From the NCBI RefSeq assembly GCF_003600685.1, contig NZ_CP032084.1:3410001-3474000 (forward strand): DNA of 64,000 nucleotides, given 5' to 3'. Positions 33,241 to 41,642 of the stretch are shown here, in pieces (position 1 is the stretch's first letter; the number at the start of each line of letters is the position of its first letter). A program made the position numbers and the translations under genes. The stretch is from Achromobacter sp. B7 (GTDB taxonomy: Bacteria > Pseudomonadota > Gammaproteobacteria > Burkholderiales > Burkholderiaceae_B). The notes beneath the pieces are model-generated. The model searched no databases. It was not told the DNA's origin and saw nothing but the letters and a program-made list of their open reading frames with translations.

Positions 33241-34542
33241 ATGTCCAACCTTATCGTCCACGGCGGCACGCCCCTGCGCGGCCGCGTCATTCCTTCGGCC
33301 AACAAGAACGCGGTGCTGCCAATTCTGTGCGCCACGTTGTTGACCGACCAGCCGCTGACCCTGCATGGCGTGCCGGACATTACCGACGTGCGCAAGATCC
33401 TGGACATCTTTCGCACCTTGGGCAGCGAGGTAAAGCTGGATGAAGCCACGCGCACGCTGGCGCTGCATCATCGGCACACCGCGTTCGACGCCACCGCGCA
33501 CCGCCTGCCCGAAGAGATGCGCTCGTCGATCATGCTGGTGCCGCCGCTGCTGGCGCGCTTCGGGGTGGCGCGGCTGGAAGACAACGTCAAGGGGTGCACG
33601 CTGGGCGTGCGCGAAATCGATCCGCACGTGGACATTTTCCGTTCGTTCGGCGGGCAGGTGGAACGCGCCAGCGGGTCGTTGCTGGTGCGCAGCAGCGGAC
33701 CGTTGACGGCCACGCATCACTGGCTGGATTACGCGTCGGTCACCACCACCGAAAACTTCGTGCTGTGCGCGGCCGCCGCGCAAGGCGAATCCACGCTGAC
33801 CAACGCCGCGTCCGAGCCGCACGTGCAGGAGTTCTGCCGCTTCATGGTGATGATGGGCGCGGACATCGACGGCATCGGCACGTCGCGCCTGACCGTGCGC
33901 GGTGGCGCAACGCTGGGCGGCGGCGAGTTCACCTTTGAAGAAGATTTCCACGAAATCACTACGTTCCTCGCGCTGGGTGCGATTACCGGCGGCGATGTCG
34001 TGGTGCGCAACCGCACGCCGGGCAACTTCCCGCTGATCGACCGCACCTTCGCCAAGTTCGGCGTCACGATCGAGCACAAGGACGGCTGGTCGCGCGCGCT
34101 GCGCACCGGCCCGCTCAAGGTGCAAACGCCCTTCACCAGCAACGTGCTGACCAAGGTGGAAGCCGCGCCGTGGCCATACTTTCCGGTGGACCTGCTGCCC
34201 ATCTTCATCGCGTTGGGCGTGTGCGCCGAAGGCAACGCCATGTTCTGGAACAAGGTCTATGACGGCGCGCTGGGCTGGACGGGCGAGCTGTCCAAATTCG
34301 GGGCGCACGTGTTTTCTTCGGACCCGCACCGCGTGGTGACGTTCGGCGGCATGCCGCTGACGCCGGCCGTGGTGGAAAGCCCCTACATCATCCGCGTGGC
34401 GATCGCGCTGTTCATGGTCGCCAGCAGCATCAAGGGGCGTTCCGAAATCCGCAACGCAACGCCGATTCGCCGCGCGCATCCGCAGTTCGTGGAAAACCTG
34501 CGCAGCCTGGGCGTGCAGGTGGAATGGGCTACCGAGGAATAG
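33241..34542 (+). CDS. MurA-family enolpyruvyl transferase, divergent paralogue
   Basis: 433 residues, full MurA/EPSP-synthase length. Conserved: Lys22-Asn23 in SANKNAVLP, and the loop GCTLGVREIDPH with the catalytic-Cys equivalent at 119 and Arg124. The FPVDLL Asp region is also present. Not canonical: the ENRF arginine region reads WNKVYDG, and the C-terminal DLR motif is replaced (PYIIRVA). MurA transfers enolpyruvate from PEP to UDP-GlcNAc, the first step of peptidoglycan synthesis. Canonical murA usually lies elsewhere in this bacterial group, so this may be a second MurA or an enolpyruvyl transferase with a different acceptor. ATG 33241 is chosen by alignment with MurA N termini; the longer in-frame reading runs through the tandem repeat. 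Confidence 0.8.
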   Translation: MSNLIVHGGTPLRGRVIPSANKNAVLPILCATLLTDQPLTLHGVPDITDVRKILDIFRTLGSEVKLDEATRTLALHHRHTAFDATAHRLPEEMRSSIMLVPPLLARFGVARLEDNVKGCTLGVREIDPHVDIFRSFGGQVERASGSLLVRSSGPLTATHHWLDYASVTTTENFVLCAAAAQGESTLTNAASEPHVQEFCRFMVMMGADIDGIGTSRLTVRGGATLGGGEFTFEEDFHEITTFLALGAITGGDVVVRNRTPGNFPLIDRTFAKFGVTIEHKDGWSRALRTGPLKVQTPFTSNVLTKVEAAPWPYFPVDLLPIFIALGVCAEGNAMFWNKVYDGALGWTGELSKFGAHVFSSDPHRVVTFGGMPLTPAVVESPYIIRVAIALFMVASSIKGRSEIRNATPIRRAHPQFVENLRSLGVQVEWATEE

Positions 34543-34561
34543 TGGCCCCGGCTCCCATGGC

Positions 34562-35869
34562 TCACAAGCCGTCAGCCGGCGTGCCCGCTGCCCGGTTCAA
34601 GAATTCCAGCACCGCCAGGTAAGACCCCTCGTTGCCCGCCGCATTCGCGGCTGGCGACCCCCCCGCGTCCAGCAGCAGGCCCGACATTGCGTGCGGCTTG
34701 CTGATCAGCGTGGCCGGCAGGTACGGGTAGTGCACGTGATGCCCCGCCCCCATGCACACGTGGTGGAACGTGGCCAGCCCATGCGCCTGGCGCTGGCGCA
34801 TCACCATTTCGGAATATGCGGTGCTGGGCCAGAAGCCGTCATCGGACGCGCTGATCAGCATGACCGGGCCGGGGTAGTTCTCGACCGGAATGCGAGCGCG
34901 CTCGACCGCCGCCGCATCGCGCGTGGCGCTTAGAAAGGCGTGGGTTTGCCGATACGGCGGCTCGGACGCGTAGGCCGCTTCCCAATCGGCACTGGCGTTG
35001 TTCTGCCACAGATGCGGTAGCGGCTCGCCGTTTTTCGTCCACACCTGCGCATCGCGGCCCGTGCCGGGCGAGCCCGCGCTGACCACGCCGTGCATGACGG
35101 GCGACGGCACGTAGGCGGCCACCGCGCTGACCAAATCGGGATAGTGCGAGGCCACCAACAGCGAGGTCTCGCCGCCCCGGCTGATGCCCGACAGTGCCAC
35201 GAAGCCGTCGCGCGGCGCCAGCTCGGCATGCGCCCAGCGCAGCGCGTGTTCAAAATACTCCAGCGGCATGTCGTTCAGGTACTTCGGGCGGCCGTCGTAG
35301 TTGAAGATGGCCAGCGCCAGGCACTGGAAACCGCGCGCGGCAAACAGCGCGGCGCGCGGCGCGTTGACGCCGCCCGACGAGCCGTTCATGTAGATGACCA
35401 GCGGATGCGGCCCCGGCCCCGCCGGCGTATACAGTTCGCCCGAAATGGTCATGCCGCCGACTTGTTCGCGCACCGCGCGATGCGTGACGCCCTCTTCCAG
35501 AAAATCCTGCACCAGTTGCGCCGACGCGTGCTGCGTCCCGTCCGTCGCGTCAATCTGGACCACCAGCGGCTCGGTGCGATCGGGCGGAAACACCACGCGG
35601 CTCATGTCTTCGCACACCATGGACCACACCAGGCCCATGGCGGACGGCTCGGCGTAGCTGCCGGACACGGGGCTGTCGCGCCCCAGGTCCAGGCTGCCGT
35701 CGTGGCCCGCCACGAACACGGCTTGCGAGCGCCACGGCGCGCCGCACATCTGCATGCTGGCCCGGACAGTGATGAAGGCATAGGCCGGAAAGCCTTCGAT
35801 GCGGATGTCGCGGGCGACGTCGATCAGGGCGATTTCGGGGCTGACGGTAATGCGGGCTTGGTCGGTCAC
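34562..35869 (-). CDS. BAAT/acyl-CoA thioesterase-like alpha/beta hydrolase
   Basis: 435 residues. The N-terminal 150 residues form a beta-sandwich like the acyl-CoA thioesterase/bile-acid-CoA:amino-acid N-acyltransferase domain (VSPEIALIDVARDIRIEGFPAYAFITVRA). The C-terminal half is an alpha/beta hydrolase with nucleophile elbow GISRGGE, a late Asp (SASDDGFWPS) and His (GAGHHVHYPYLP). It starts 9 bases after the stop of a Bug receptor gene on the same strand, so it probably acts on the imported compound or its CoA ester. Substrate unknown. Confidence 0.85.
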   Translation of the reverse strand: MTDQARITVSPEIALIDVARDIRIEGFPAYAFITVRASMQMCGAPWRSQAVFVAGHDGSLDLGRDSPVSGSYAEPSAMGLVWSMVCEDMSRVVFPPDRTEPLVVQIDATDGTQHASAQLVQDFLEEGVTHRAVREQVGGMTISGELYTPAGPGPHPLVIYMNGSSGGVNAPRAALFAARGFQCLALAIFNYDGRPKYLNDMPLEYFEHALRWAHAELAPRDGFVALSGISRGGETSLLVASHYPDLVSAVAAYVPSPVMHGVVSAGSPGTGRDAQVWTKNGEPLPHLWQNNASADWEAAYASEPPYRQTHAFLSATRDAAAVERARIPVENYPGPVMLISASDDGFWPSTAYSEMVMRQRQAHGLATFHHVCMGAGHHVHYPYLPATLISKPHAMSGLLLDAGGSPAANAAGNEGSYLAVLEFLNRAAGTPADGL

Positions 35870-35878
35870 GGTGCGTCC

Positions 35879-36874
35879 TTACGCTTTCAGATCGGTCTTG
35901 GGCACGCCGTTGGCCTTGATGACCTCGGCCCACATGGCGGATTCGTCGGCAATGACCTTGTCCAGGTCCGCCGACGACGTGAACTCAACGGCCACGCCCT
36001 GCTCGGCGAATTGCTGGATCAGGCCAGGGTCGCGCGTGCCTTCGCGCACGGCGTTCTCAAGCACCTTCACCACGTCCGCCGGCATGGCGGCGGGGCCGGA
36101 AATCATCATGCGCGTGTACAGCTCGAAGCCATCCACGCCCGCCTCTTTCATGGTGGGCACATCGGGCAGGCTGGACAGGCGCTTGTCGGCGGTCACGGCC
36201 AGCACCTTCAGCTTGCCCGACTTGATGTTGGCCAAGGCCGACGTGGGAAAGTCGAACGTGCTTTGCACCGTGCCGGCCATCAGGTCCAGCAGCGCGGGGC
36301 CGCTGCCCTTGTACGGCACGTCTTGAAACTGCGTGCCGGTCTTGGATTGGAAATGCAGCAACGCCAGGTGGTTGATAACGCCTCGCCCGGCATGGGCGCA
36401 GGTGATGTCGCCGGGCTTTTTCTTGGCCAGCGCAATGAATTCCTGCACGGTATTCACGCCCAGGTCGGGGTGCACGATCAACAGCATGGGCGACTTGCCC
36501 ATTGACCCCAGCTGCTTGAAGTCCGACTGCTGGTACGGCAGGTTGTTGTACAGCAAGGGGTTCAGGATCATGCCGTTGGTGCCGGCAAAGCCCAGCGTGT
36601 AGCCGTCGGGTTCGGCGCGCGCCACCGCCACGGTGGCGATGATGGCCTGGCCGCCCGGCCGGTTTTCCACCACCACGTTCTGCTTCAGGGTTTTGCCCAT
36701 GCGCTCGGCCAGCGCGCGGGCCGCAATGTCGGTCAGGCCGCCGGGCGCAAAGCCCACCAGCAGGCGCACGGGGCGCGTCGGAAATGCGGGCTGCGCCCAC
36801 GCAAGGCGCGAGGTGAGCGGCATCAGGGGCAGCGCGGCAAGCGCGGCCAGGGCATGGCGGCGGGACACATTCAT
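35879..36874 (-). CDS. Bug-family (TctC) periplasmic solute receptor
   Basis: 331 residues from ATG 36874 (GGAGAG before it). The signal peptide SRRHALAALAALPLMPLTSRLAWAQ has a Tat-like SRRHALAAL opening. The mature start FPTRPVRLLVGFAPGGLTDIAARA, with VVENRPGGQAIIATVAVA and QDVPYKGSGPALLDLMAGTVQ, is diagnostic of Bug receptors. It is followed by a BAAT-like hydrolase. No TctAB genes nearby. A terminator separates it from the TRAP operon upstream. Confidence 0.92.
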   Translation of the reverse strand: MNVSRRHALAALAALPLMPLTSRLAWAQPAFPTRPVRLLVGFAPGGLTDIAARALAERMGKTLKQNVVVENRPGGQAIIATVAVARAEPDGYTLGFAGTNGMILNPLLYNNLPYQQSDFKQLGSMGKSPMLLIVHPDLGVNTVQEFIALAKKKPGDITCAHAGRGVINHLALLHFQSKTGTQFQDVPYKGSGPALLDLMAGTVQSTFDFPTSALANIKSGKLKVLAVTADKRLSSLPDVPTMKEAGVDGFELYTRMMISGPAAMPADVVKVLENAVREGTRDPGLIQQFAEQGVAVEFTSSADLDKVIADESAMWAEVIKANGVPKTDLKA

Positions 36875-37023
36875 ACGACTCTCCAGCGGGGCAAGGGCAA
36901 AGACAAGGCAATGCGGCACCGTCCGCGCGTGCCATGACAAGACGCCGCGTGGCCGGACACAGGAAATGGGGAAAGACGCACAGGCCGCACGCCGAACAGC
37001 GGCGGTCACAATGACGGTATCTT

Positions 37024-37034
37024 GTATGCAATAC
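37024..37034. promoter_or_regulatory. possible GntR-type operator upstream of the Bug gene
   Basis: GTATGCAATAC is an odd-centred palindrome (GTAT-GCA-ATAC) preceded by TT, similar in form to sites of FCD/VanR-type GntR regulators. No such regulator is in the window; weak evidence. Confidence 0.3.
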
Positions 37035-37070
37035 CTTTGGACCGCCATTTAGGGATATCCCCAAAAGAAA

Positions 37071-37094
37071 AATGCCGGCATCGCTGCCGGCATT
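37071..37094 (-). terminator. Rho-independent terminator of the TakP-type TRAP operon
   Basis: A perfect 10-bp stem AATGCCGGCA / TGCCGGCATT with loop TCGC is followed on the minus strand by a T-rich tract (TTTTTCTTTT including stem bases). It starts 9 bases past the dctM stop. Confidence 0.9.
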
Positions 37095-37102
37095 CTGGTC
37101 CG

Positions 37103-38764
37103 CTACTTGAAGTCCGCCCCCGGATCGTCACCGCCATAGGTGCTGGTGCCGTAGGACGTATCGACCTCGATCTTCACCTTGCTGGAATCCACCTGCGCCT
37201 CGTCGCTCTTGTAGTGCATGACCAGGCCGGGAAACGCCATCACCGCCGCCACCATCGCCAGCTGAATCACGATGAACGGGATGGAACCGCGATAGATCTG
37301 GCCCGTGGTGACGGGTTCGATCATCCTGCCCGTGACCTTGTCCTTGTACCTATCCTTAGGCGCCACCGATCTCAGGTAGAACAGCGCAAACCCAAACGGC
37401 GGGTGCATGAACGAGGTTTGCATGTTGACCGCCAGCAGCACGCCGAACCAGATCAGGTCGATGCCCAGCTTGTCGGCCACCGGCCCCAGCAACGGCACGA
37501 TGATGAAGGCCAATTCGAAGAAGTCCAGGAAGAAGGCCAGCACGAAGGTCAGCACGCTGACGGCAATCAAGAAGCCCAGCTCGCCGCCCGGCAGGCTGAT
37601 CAGCAGGTGTTCCACCCACAAGTCGCCGTTGACGCCCCGGAAGGTCAGGCCGAACACCGTCGAGCCCACCAGGATGAACACCACGAAGGTGGACAGCTTG
37701 GTGGTGGTGTCCATGGCCTGCTTCATCAGGTTCAGCGTCAGGCGGCCACGGATCAGCGCCATGATGATGGCGCCCACCGCGCCCATGGCGCCGCCTTCGG
37801 TCGGCGTCGCCACGCCGATGAAGATGGTGCCCAGCACCAGGAAGATCAGGAACAGCGGCGGGATCATCACGAAGGTGACCCGTTCGGCAAGAGCCGACAG
37901 CAGGCCGATCTTGAAGACCTTGTTGACGCCGGCAATGATGAAGGCGGTCAGCCCCCAGATCAGCAGCGACAGCACAATCTGCTCGTCCACCGGCGCCGTA
38001 TCGGCTTCGATGTATTGGCCGACAAAGTACGCGGACAACGCCGAGATCACCATCAGCACCAGCAGCGAACGACCGCCGCGCGTGCCGTTGGCTTCGTGAA
38101 ACGACCGTGCTTCTTCGGGCAGCGCCGGCGCTGAATCGGGCTTCAGGTACGACTTGATGATGACGAACAACACGTAGGTGCCGGCCAACATGAAGCCGGG
38201 CACGATGGCGCCACGGTACATGTCGCCGATCGAACGGCCCAGCTGGTCGGCCAGGATGATCAGCACCAGCGACGGCGGGATGATCTGCGACAGCGTGCCC
38301 GACGCGGCGATGATGCCGCTGGCCAGCCTGCGGTCGTAGCCATAGCGCAGCATGATCGGCAGCGAGATCAGGCCCATCGAGATGACCGAGGCCGACACCA
38401 CGCCGGTGGTGGCGGCCAGCATCGCGCCCACGAACACCACTGCGATGGCCAGGCCGCCGCGCACGGTGCCGAACAACTGGCCGATGGTTTCCAGCAGGTC
38501 CTCGGCCATGCCTGATCGTTCAAGCACCAACCCCATCAAGGTAAAGAATGGCACCGCCAGCAACGTGTCGTTGGAGATGATGCCGAAGATGCGTTGCGGC
38601 AAGGCCTGGAACAACGCCGCGTTCAAAAGGCCCAGTTCAATGCCGATCAACGCAAAAAGAATGCCGTTGGCCGCCAGCGCGAAGGCCACGGGAAAGCCCA
38701 TCAGCAAGAACACCACCAAGGTGGCGAACATGATGGGAGCCATGTTTGCAGTCAAGAATTCCAT
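37103..38764 (-). CDS. dctM: TRAP transporter large permease (DctM type)
   Basis: 553 residues, about 120 longer than the second DctM in this window because of an extended loop after helix 6 (the region around LKPDSAPALPEEARSFHEANGTRGG) and a hydrophilic C-terminal tail (SKVKIEVDTSYGTSTYGG). Family segments: ATTGVVSASVISMGLISLPIMLRYGYDRRLASGIIAASGTL, the PPS loop IIPPSLVLIIL, ATPTEGGAMGA and HPPFGFALFYLRSVAP. It forms the ion-coupled channel of a TRAP system with the DctQ and TakP-like receptor genes upstream, from whose products a 2-oxo acid substrate is inferred. Confidence 0.93.
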   Translation of the reverse strand: MEFLTANMAPIMFATLVVFLLMGFPVAFALAANGILFALIGIELGLLNAALFQALPQRIFGIISNDTLLAVPFFTLMGLVLERSGMAEDLLETIGQLFGTVRGGLAIAVVFVGAMLAATTGVVSASVISMGLISLPIMLRYGYDRRLASGIIAASGTLSQIIPPSLVLIILADQLGRSIGDMYRGAIVPGFMLAGTYVLFVIIKSYLKPDSAPALPEEARSFHEANGTRGGRSLLVLMVISALSAYFVGQYIEADTAPVDEQIVLSLLIWGLTAFIIAGVNKVFKIGLLSALAERVTFVMIPPLFLIFLVLGTIFIGVATPTEGGAMGAVGAIIMALIRGRLTLNLMKQAMDTTTKLSTFVVFILVGSTVFGLTFRGVNGDLWVEHLLISLPGGELGFLIAVSVLTFVLAFFLDFFELAFIIVPLLGPVADKLGIDLIWFGVLLAVNMQTSFMHPPFGFALFYLRSVAPKDRYKDKVTGRMIEPVTTGQIYRGSIPFIVIQLAMVAAVMAFPGLVMHYKSDEAQVDSSKVKIEVDTSYGTSTYGGDDPGADFK

Positions 38765-38766
38765 GG

Positions 38767-39429
38767 TCAGCGTCCGTCCTGTCCGTGTTGATCGCCGGCG
38801 CCGCCGGGCGGCTTCCCACCTTGCGCCGCCAACGCGCGTTCTTCACGCACGCGCGCTTCTTCGGCGATTTCCAGCGCCAGGGCTTCCTCGGCGGAAATCT
38901 CGGTGGCGCGCGCGCCGGGGTCCGGGCACTTGCCCATCAGGAAGCCCACGCACTTGATCAAGTGCGACAGGCCCGCCAACACCAGCAAGGCAAAGCCAAC
39001 AGGAATCAGCAGCTTGACCGGCCAGCGCACCAGGCCGCCGGTATTGGACGACTGTTCATTCGTCACGAACGAATCCATGAACACCGGCCAGGACAGGTAG
39101 GTGATGAGCAGGCAGGCGGGCATCAAGAAGAAGATGACGCCGAAGATGTCGATGTAGATCTGCTTGCGCCGCGACAGGCGCGAGGACAGCACGTCCACGC
39201 GCACGTGTTCGTTGCGCAGCAGCGTGTACCCGGCGGCCAACAGAAAGATGGCGCCGAACAGGTACCACTGCATTTCAAGCCAGGCGTTGGAGCTGATCTG
39301 GAAGACCTTGCGCACGACGGCGTTGCCGGCGCTGACCAGGACGACGACCAGCGTCAACCACGTCACGCACCGGCCGACCACCGTGTTGATCGCATCGATC
39401 AAACGGGATAGGGCTAAGAGGGCATTCAT
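38767..39429 (-). CDS. dctQ: TRAP transporter small permease (DctQ type)
   Basis: 220 residues, four predicted membrane helices, with the family segment GNAVVRKVFQISSNAWLEMQWYLFGAIFLLAAGYTLLRNEHVRVDVL. The C-terminal 45 residues form a charged Glu/Ala-rich helix (EISAEEALALEIAEEARVREERALAAQGG) beyond the usual DctQ length. It ends 2 bases before the dctM start. A strong hairpin lies between it and the receptor gene upstream. Confidence 0.9.
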   Translation of the reverse strand: MNALLALSRLIDAINTVVGRCVTWLTLVVVLVSAGNAVVRKVFQISSNAWLEMQWYLFGAIFLLAAGYTLLRNEHVRVDVLSSRLSRRKQIYIDIFGVIFFLMPACLLITYLSWPVFMDSFVTNEQSSNTGGLVRWPVKLLIPVGFALLVLAGLSHLIKCVGFLMGKCPDPGARATEISAEEALALEIAEEARVREERALAAQGGKPPGGAGDQHGQDGR

Positions 39430-39530
39430 GTTGGATATCCGGACCGGCGCGGGACTTACGCGCGGTCAATGTGCAACTTGAGGAGAGACAGACAGGACAG
39501 AGGCGAAAAAACAGCGGCAAAAATCCAGCA

Positions 39531-39563
39531 GGCGCGCGGGGATGCGGCACATCCCCGCGCGCC
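39531..39563 (-). terminator. 14-bp intercistronic hairpin between the TRAP receptor and dctQ genes
   Basis: GGCGCGCGGGGATG pairs perfectly with CATCCCCGCGCGCC around a 5-base loop, 19 bases past the receptor stop. On the transcribed strand a T5 run follows 6 bases later. It probably acts as a partial terminator or mRNA 3'-end stabiliser, giving more receptor than permease. Confidence 0.75.
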
Positions 39564-39581
39564 TTGGGCACTGGCCGGGGC

Positions 39582-40676
39582 TTACTTGCCGCGGTTGATC
39601 GTGCCCATGTAGCTGTCATAGCTGCCTTCGGCAACACGGAACCAGGGCAGTTCGTTGTCGCGGAAGTTCTTCATGCTTTCGTAGACCTTCTTGAACACCG
39701 GATTCTTGGCGCTCATTTCGTCGTACAGCTTGACCGATTCCGCAAAGCACGCGTCCATGACGGGCTTGGGGAACGATTGCAGCTTGGCGCCCTGGGCGAT
39801 CAGGCGGCGCAGCGCGGCGGGGTTCTCGGCGTCGTACTTGGCGATCATGTCGTTGGTCGCCGCGGCCGATGCCTGCGCCAGGATGGCCTGGTAGTGCTTG
39901 GGCAGCTTGTTGTAGGCGTCCTGGTTGACGTACAGCGACACTTGCAGCGTGCCTTCCCACCAGCCCGGGTAGTAGTAGTGCGGGGCCACCTTGTTGAAGC
40001 CCAGCTTTTCATCGTCGTAGGGGCCGATCCATTCGGCCGCGTCGATGGTGCCCTTTTCCAGCGCCGGGTAGATGTCGCCGCCGGCGATCTGCTGCGGCAC
40101 CACGCCCAGGCGCGACAGCACCGCGCCCGCGAACGCGCTGACGCGGAACTTCAGGCCCTTCAGGTCGTCCACCGTTTTGATTTCCTTGCGGAACCAGCCG
40201 CCCATCTGCGTGCCGGTATAGCCGCAGGGGAAGTTGACGATGTTGTAGGTCTTGAAGACGTCGCGCAGCAGCGACAGGCCGTCGCCGTGGCGCATCCACG
40301 AATTCATCTGGCGGGTGTTCAGGCCGAACGGCACGGCGGCGTCAAAGCTCAGGACCGGGTCCTTGCCGTAGTAGTAGTACGAGGCGCTGTGGCCGCATTC
40401 GATCGTGCCGTTTTGCACGCCGTCCAGCACTTGCAGCGCCGGAACGATTTCACCGGCCGGGAACACGCGGATGGAAAACTTGCCGCCCGTGGCTTCCGAC
40501 ACGTACTTGGCGACGCTTTCGCCGCCCGAGAAAATGGCGTCGGCACTGCGGGGGAAGCTGGAGGCCAGGCGCCAGTTCAGCGTGGGGGCTTCCTGCGCGA
40601 TGGCGGGCACCGCCAGGGTGGCGCCGCCGGCAGCGGCTCCCAAAGTGGCTTTCTTCAAAAACGAACGGCGTTGCAT
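39582..40676 (-). CDS. TRAP transporter periplasmic receptor, TakP-like (2-oxo acid type)
   Basis: 364 residues from ATG 40676 (GGGAG before it). It has a Tat signal peptide (QRRSFLKKATLGAAAGGATLAVPAIAQ). The mature protein follows Rhodobacter TakP: WRLASSFPRSADAIFSGGE, GHSASYYYYGKDP, TQMGGWFRKEIKTVDDLKGLKFRVSAFAG, VVPQQIAGGDIYPALEKGTIDAAEWIGPYDDEKLGF and YYYPGWWEG. TakP binds pyruvate and other 2-oxo monocarboxylates through a bound sodium ion; the retained EWIGPYDDEKL stretch supports that class. Longer in-frame starts at 40865 would hide the Tat signal. First gene of the takP-dctQ-dctM operon. Confidence 0.9.
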   Translation of the reverse strand: MQRRSFLKKATLGAAAGGATLAVPAIAQEAPTLNWRLASSFPRSADAIFSGGESVAKYVSEATGGKFSIRVFPAGEIVPALQVLDGVQNGTIECGHSASYYYYGKDPVLSFDAAVPFGLNTRQMNSWMRHGDGLSLLRDVFKTYNIVNFPCGYTGTQMGGWFRKEIKTVDDLKGLKFRVSAFAGAVLSRLGVVPQQIAGGDIYPALEKGTIDAAEWIGPYDDEKLGFNKVAPHYYYPGWWEGTLQVSLYVNQDAYNKLPKHYQAILAQASAAATNDMIAKYDAENPAALRRLIAQGAKLQSFPKPVMDACFAESVKLYDEMSAKNPVFKKVYESMKNFRDNELPWFRVAEGSYDSYMGTINRGK

Positions 40677-41054
40677 GCAAGTCTCCCAACTTGGATAAAG
40701 TTCTTTTCCGGGTCCTGGGGCGAATTGGTGGAGCCCCGTGGGCGCGATCCCATGGGTAACAAATGGTCGCGCTTTTGATTTTGGGTGCGATGCTATGGGA
40801 AAAATAAACGCCGTACGTAGCGGGAAAACCCTTGCCGTAAGTTTCGTGAAATTTTTGTGCGTCACGGCACTGGTATGACCAGCCCCGCTTTCAGGGCCGC
40901 GTCATTGCCTTCTGCACGGGTATGGGGACCGGATCAGATGGCGCGATGCCGGATTCGACCGGCAAATAAAAACGCCGGTTTATATAACCAAAAAATATTT
41001 AGCTCGCGGCGCATTCCGACGCCCTGCCCTGGCCCTTGCCCTGCCCCCTAACCC
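40677..41054. other. 378-bp intergenic region upstream of the TakP-type operon
   Basis: Contains the operator-like palindrome at 40870-40882 and an AT-rich segment at about 40964-41002 (TATATAA within it). Presumably it holds the TRAP operon promoter and the end of the lipocalin operon. No gene is supported; the longest ORFs have no family features. Confidence 0.6.
40870..40882. promoter_or_regulatory. candidate FadR/PdhR-type GntR operator
   Basis: CTGGTATGACCAG is a perfect dyad (CTGGT-ATG-ACCAG) matching the TGGTNNNACCA form used by FadR-group GntR regulators. It lies 194 bp upstream of the TakP-like receptor start. No GntR gene is in the window. Confidence 0.5.
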
Positions 41055-41627
41055 CTAGCCCTTGCCCGCTTCAGGGTAGGTGCGCGGGTCCGGCCCTTGT
41101 TCGGGCCACTGCTGCGGCACGCGGCGCAGCAATGCCGGGTCGTAGCCCAGCTCGCGCACCTTGTCGACCAGGCGCGCATAGTCGGCATCCGGCAAGGTGG
41201 GCGTGCGCGCCATGATCCAGACGTAGTCGCGCTTGCTGCGGCCGATGATCGTCTGCTGATAGGCGTCGTCCACATAGGCAATGACGTATTCCGCCTGGAT
41301 CGGCCAGATGAACTGCATGCCCCACACCGCGTTGCCGGTGCCGGGTTGCACCGTGCCTTCGGGCCGCATCGTTTTCACCTTGGCGTCAAAGCCGCCGTGG
41401 CGATAGCGGAACGTGGTCTGAATGCCCCCGTCGGGCAGCAAGGCGTAGGTTTCCACCGCGTTGAACGACGCGCGCTCGGGCCAGGTCGGAATGCCGGCGA
41501 TGACGTACCAATCGCCCATGAAGCGCGGGATGTCCACCTGCGCCACGGGCGGCATGGGCGTGGGGCCGCCGCAGCCCGTCAAGGCGGCAAGCAACGCCAA
41601 GCCGGCAACGCGTAAGGTCTTGCGCAT
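41055..41627 (-). CDS. blc: lipocalin lipoprotein (Blc-like)
   Basis: 190 residues. The lipoprotein signal ends in LAALTGC, Cys19. The lipocalin signature GDWYVIAGIPTWPE (38-51) follows, and FNAVETYAL, QFIWPIQAEYVIAYVDDAY and RDYVWIMARTPTLPD match bacterial lipocalin Blc. Blc sits in the outer membrane and binds lysophospholipids or fatty acids. It is the last gene of an operon of two cyclopropane-synthase-like enzymes and a DUF1295 protein, which fits a lipid role. Confidence 0.88.
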   Translation of the reverse strand: MRKTLRVAGLALLAALTGCGGPTPMPPVAQVDIPRFMGDWYVIAGIPTWPERASFNAVETYALLPDGGIQTTFRYRHGGFDAKVKTMRPEGTVQPGTGNAVWGMQFIWPIQAEYVIAYVDDAYQQTIIGRSKRDYVWIMARTPTLPDADYARLVDKVRELGYDPALLRRVPQQWPEQGPDPRTYPEAGKG

Positions 41628-41642
41628 GGGCAGTGCCCTCCT

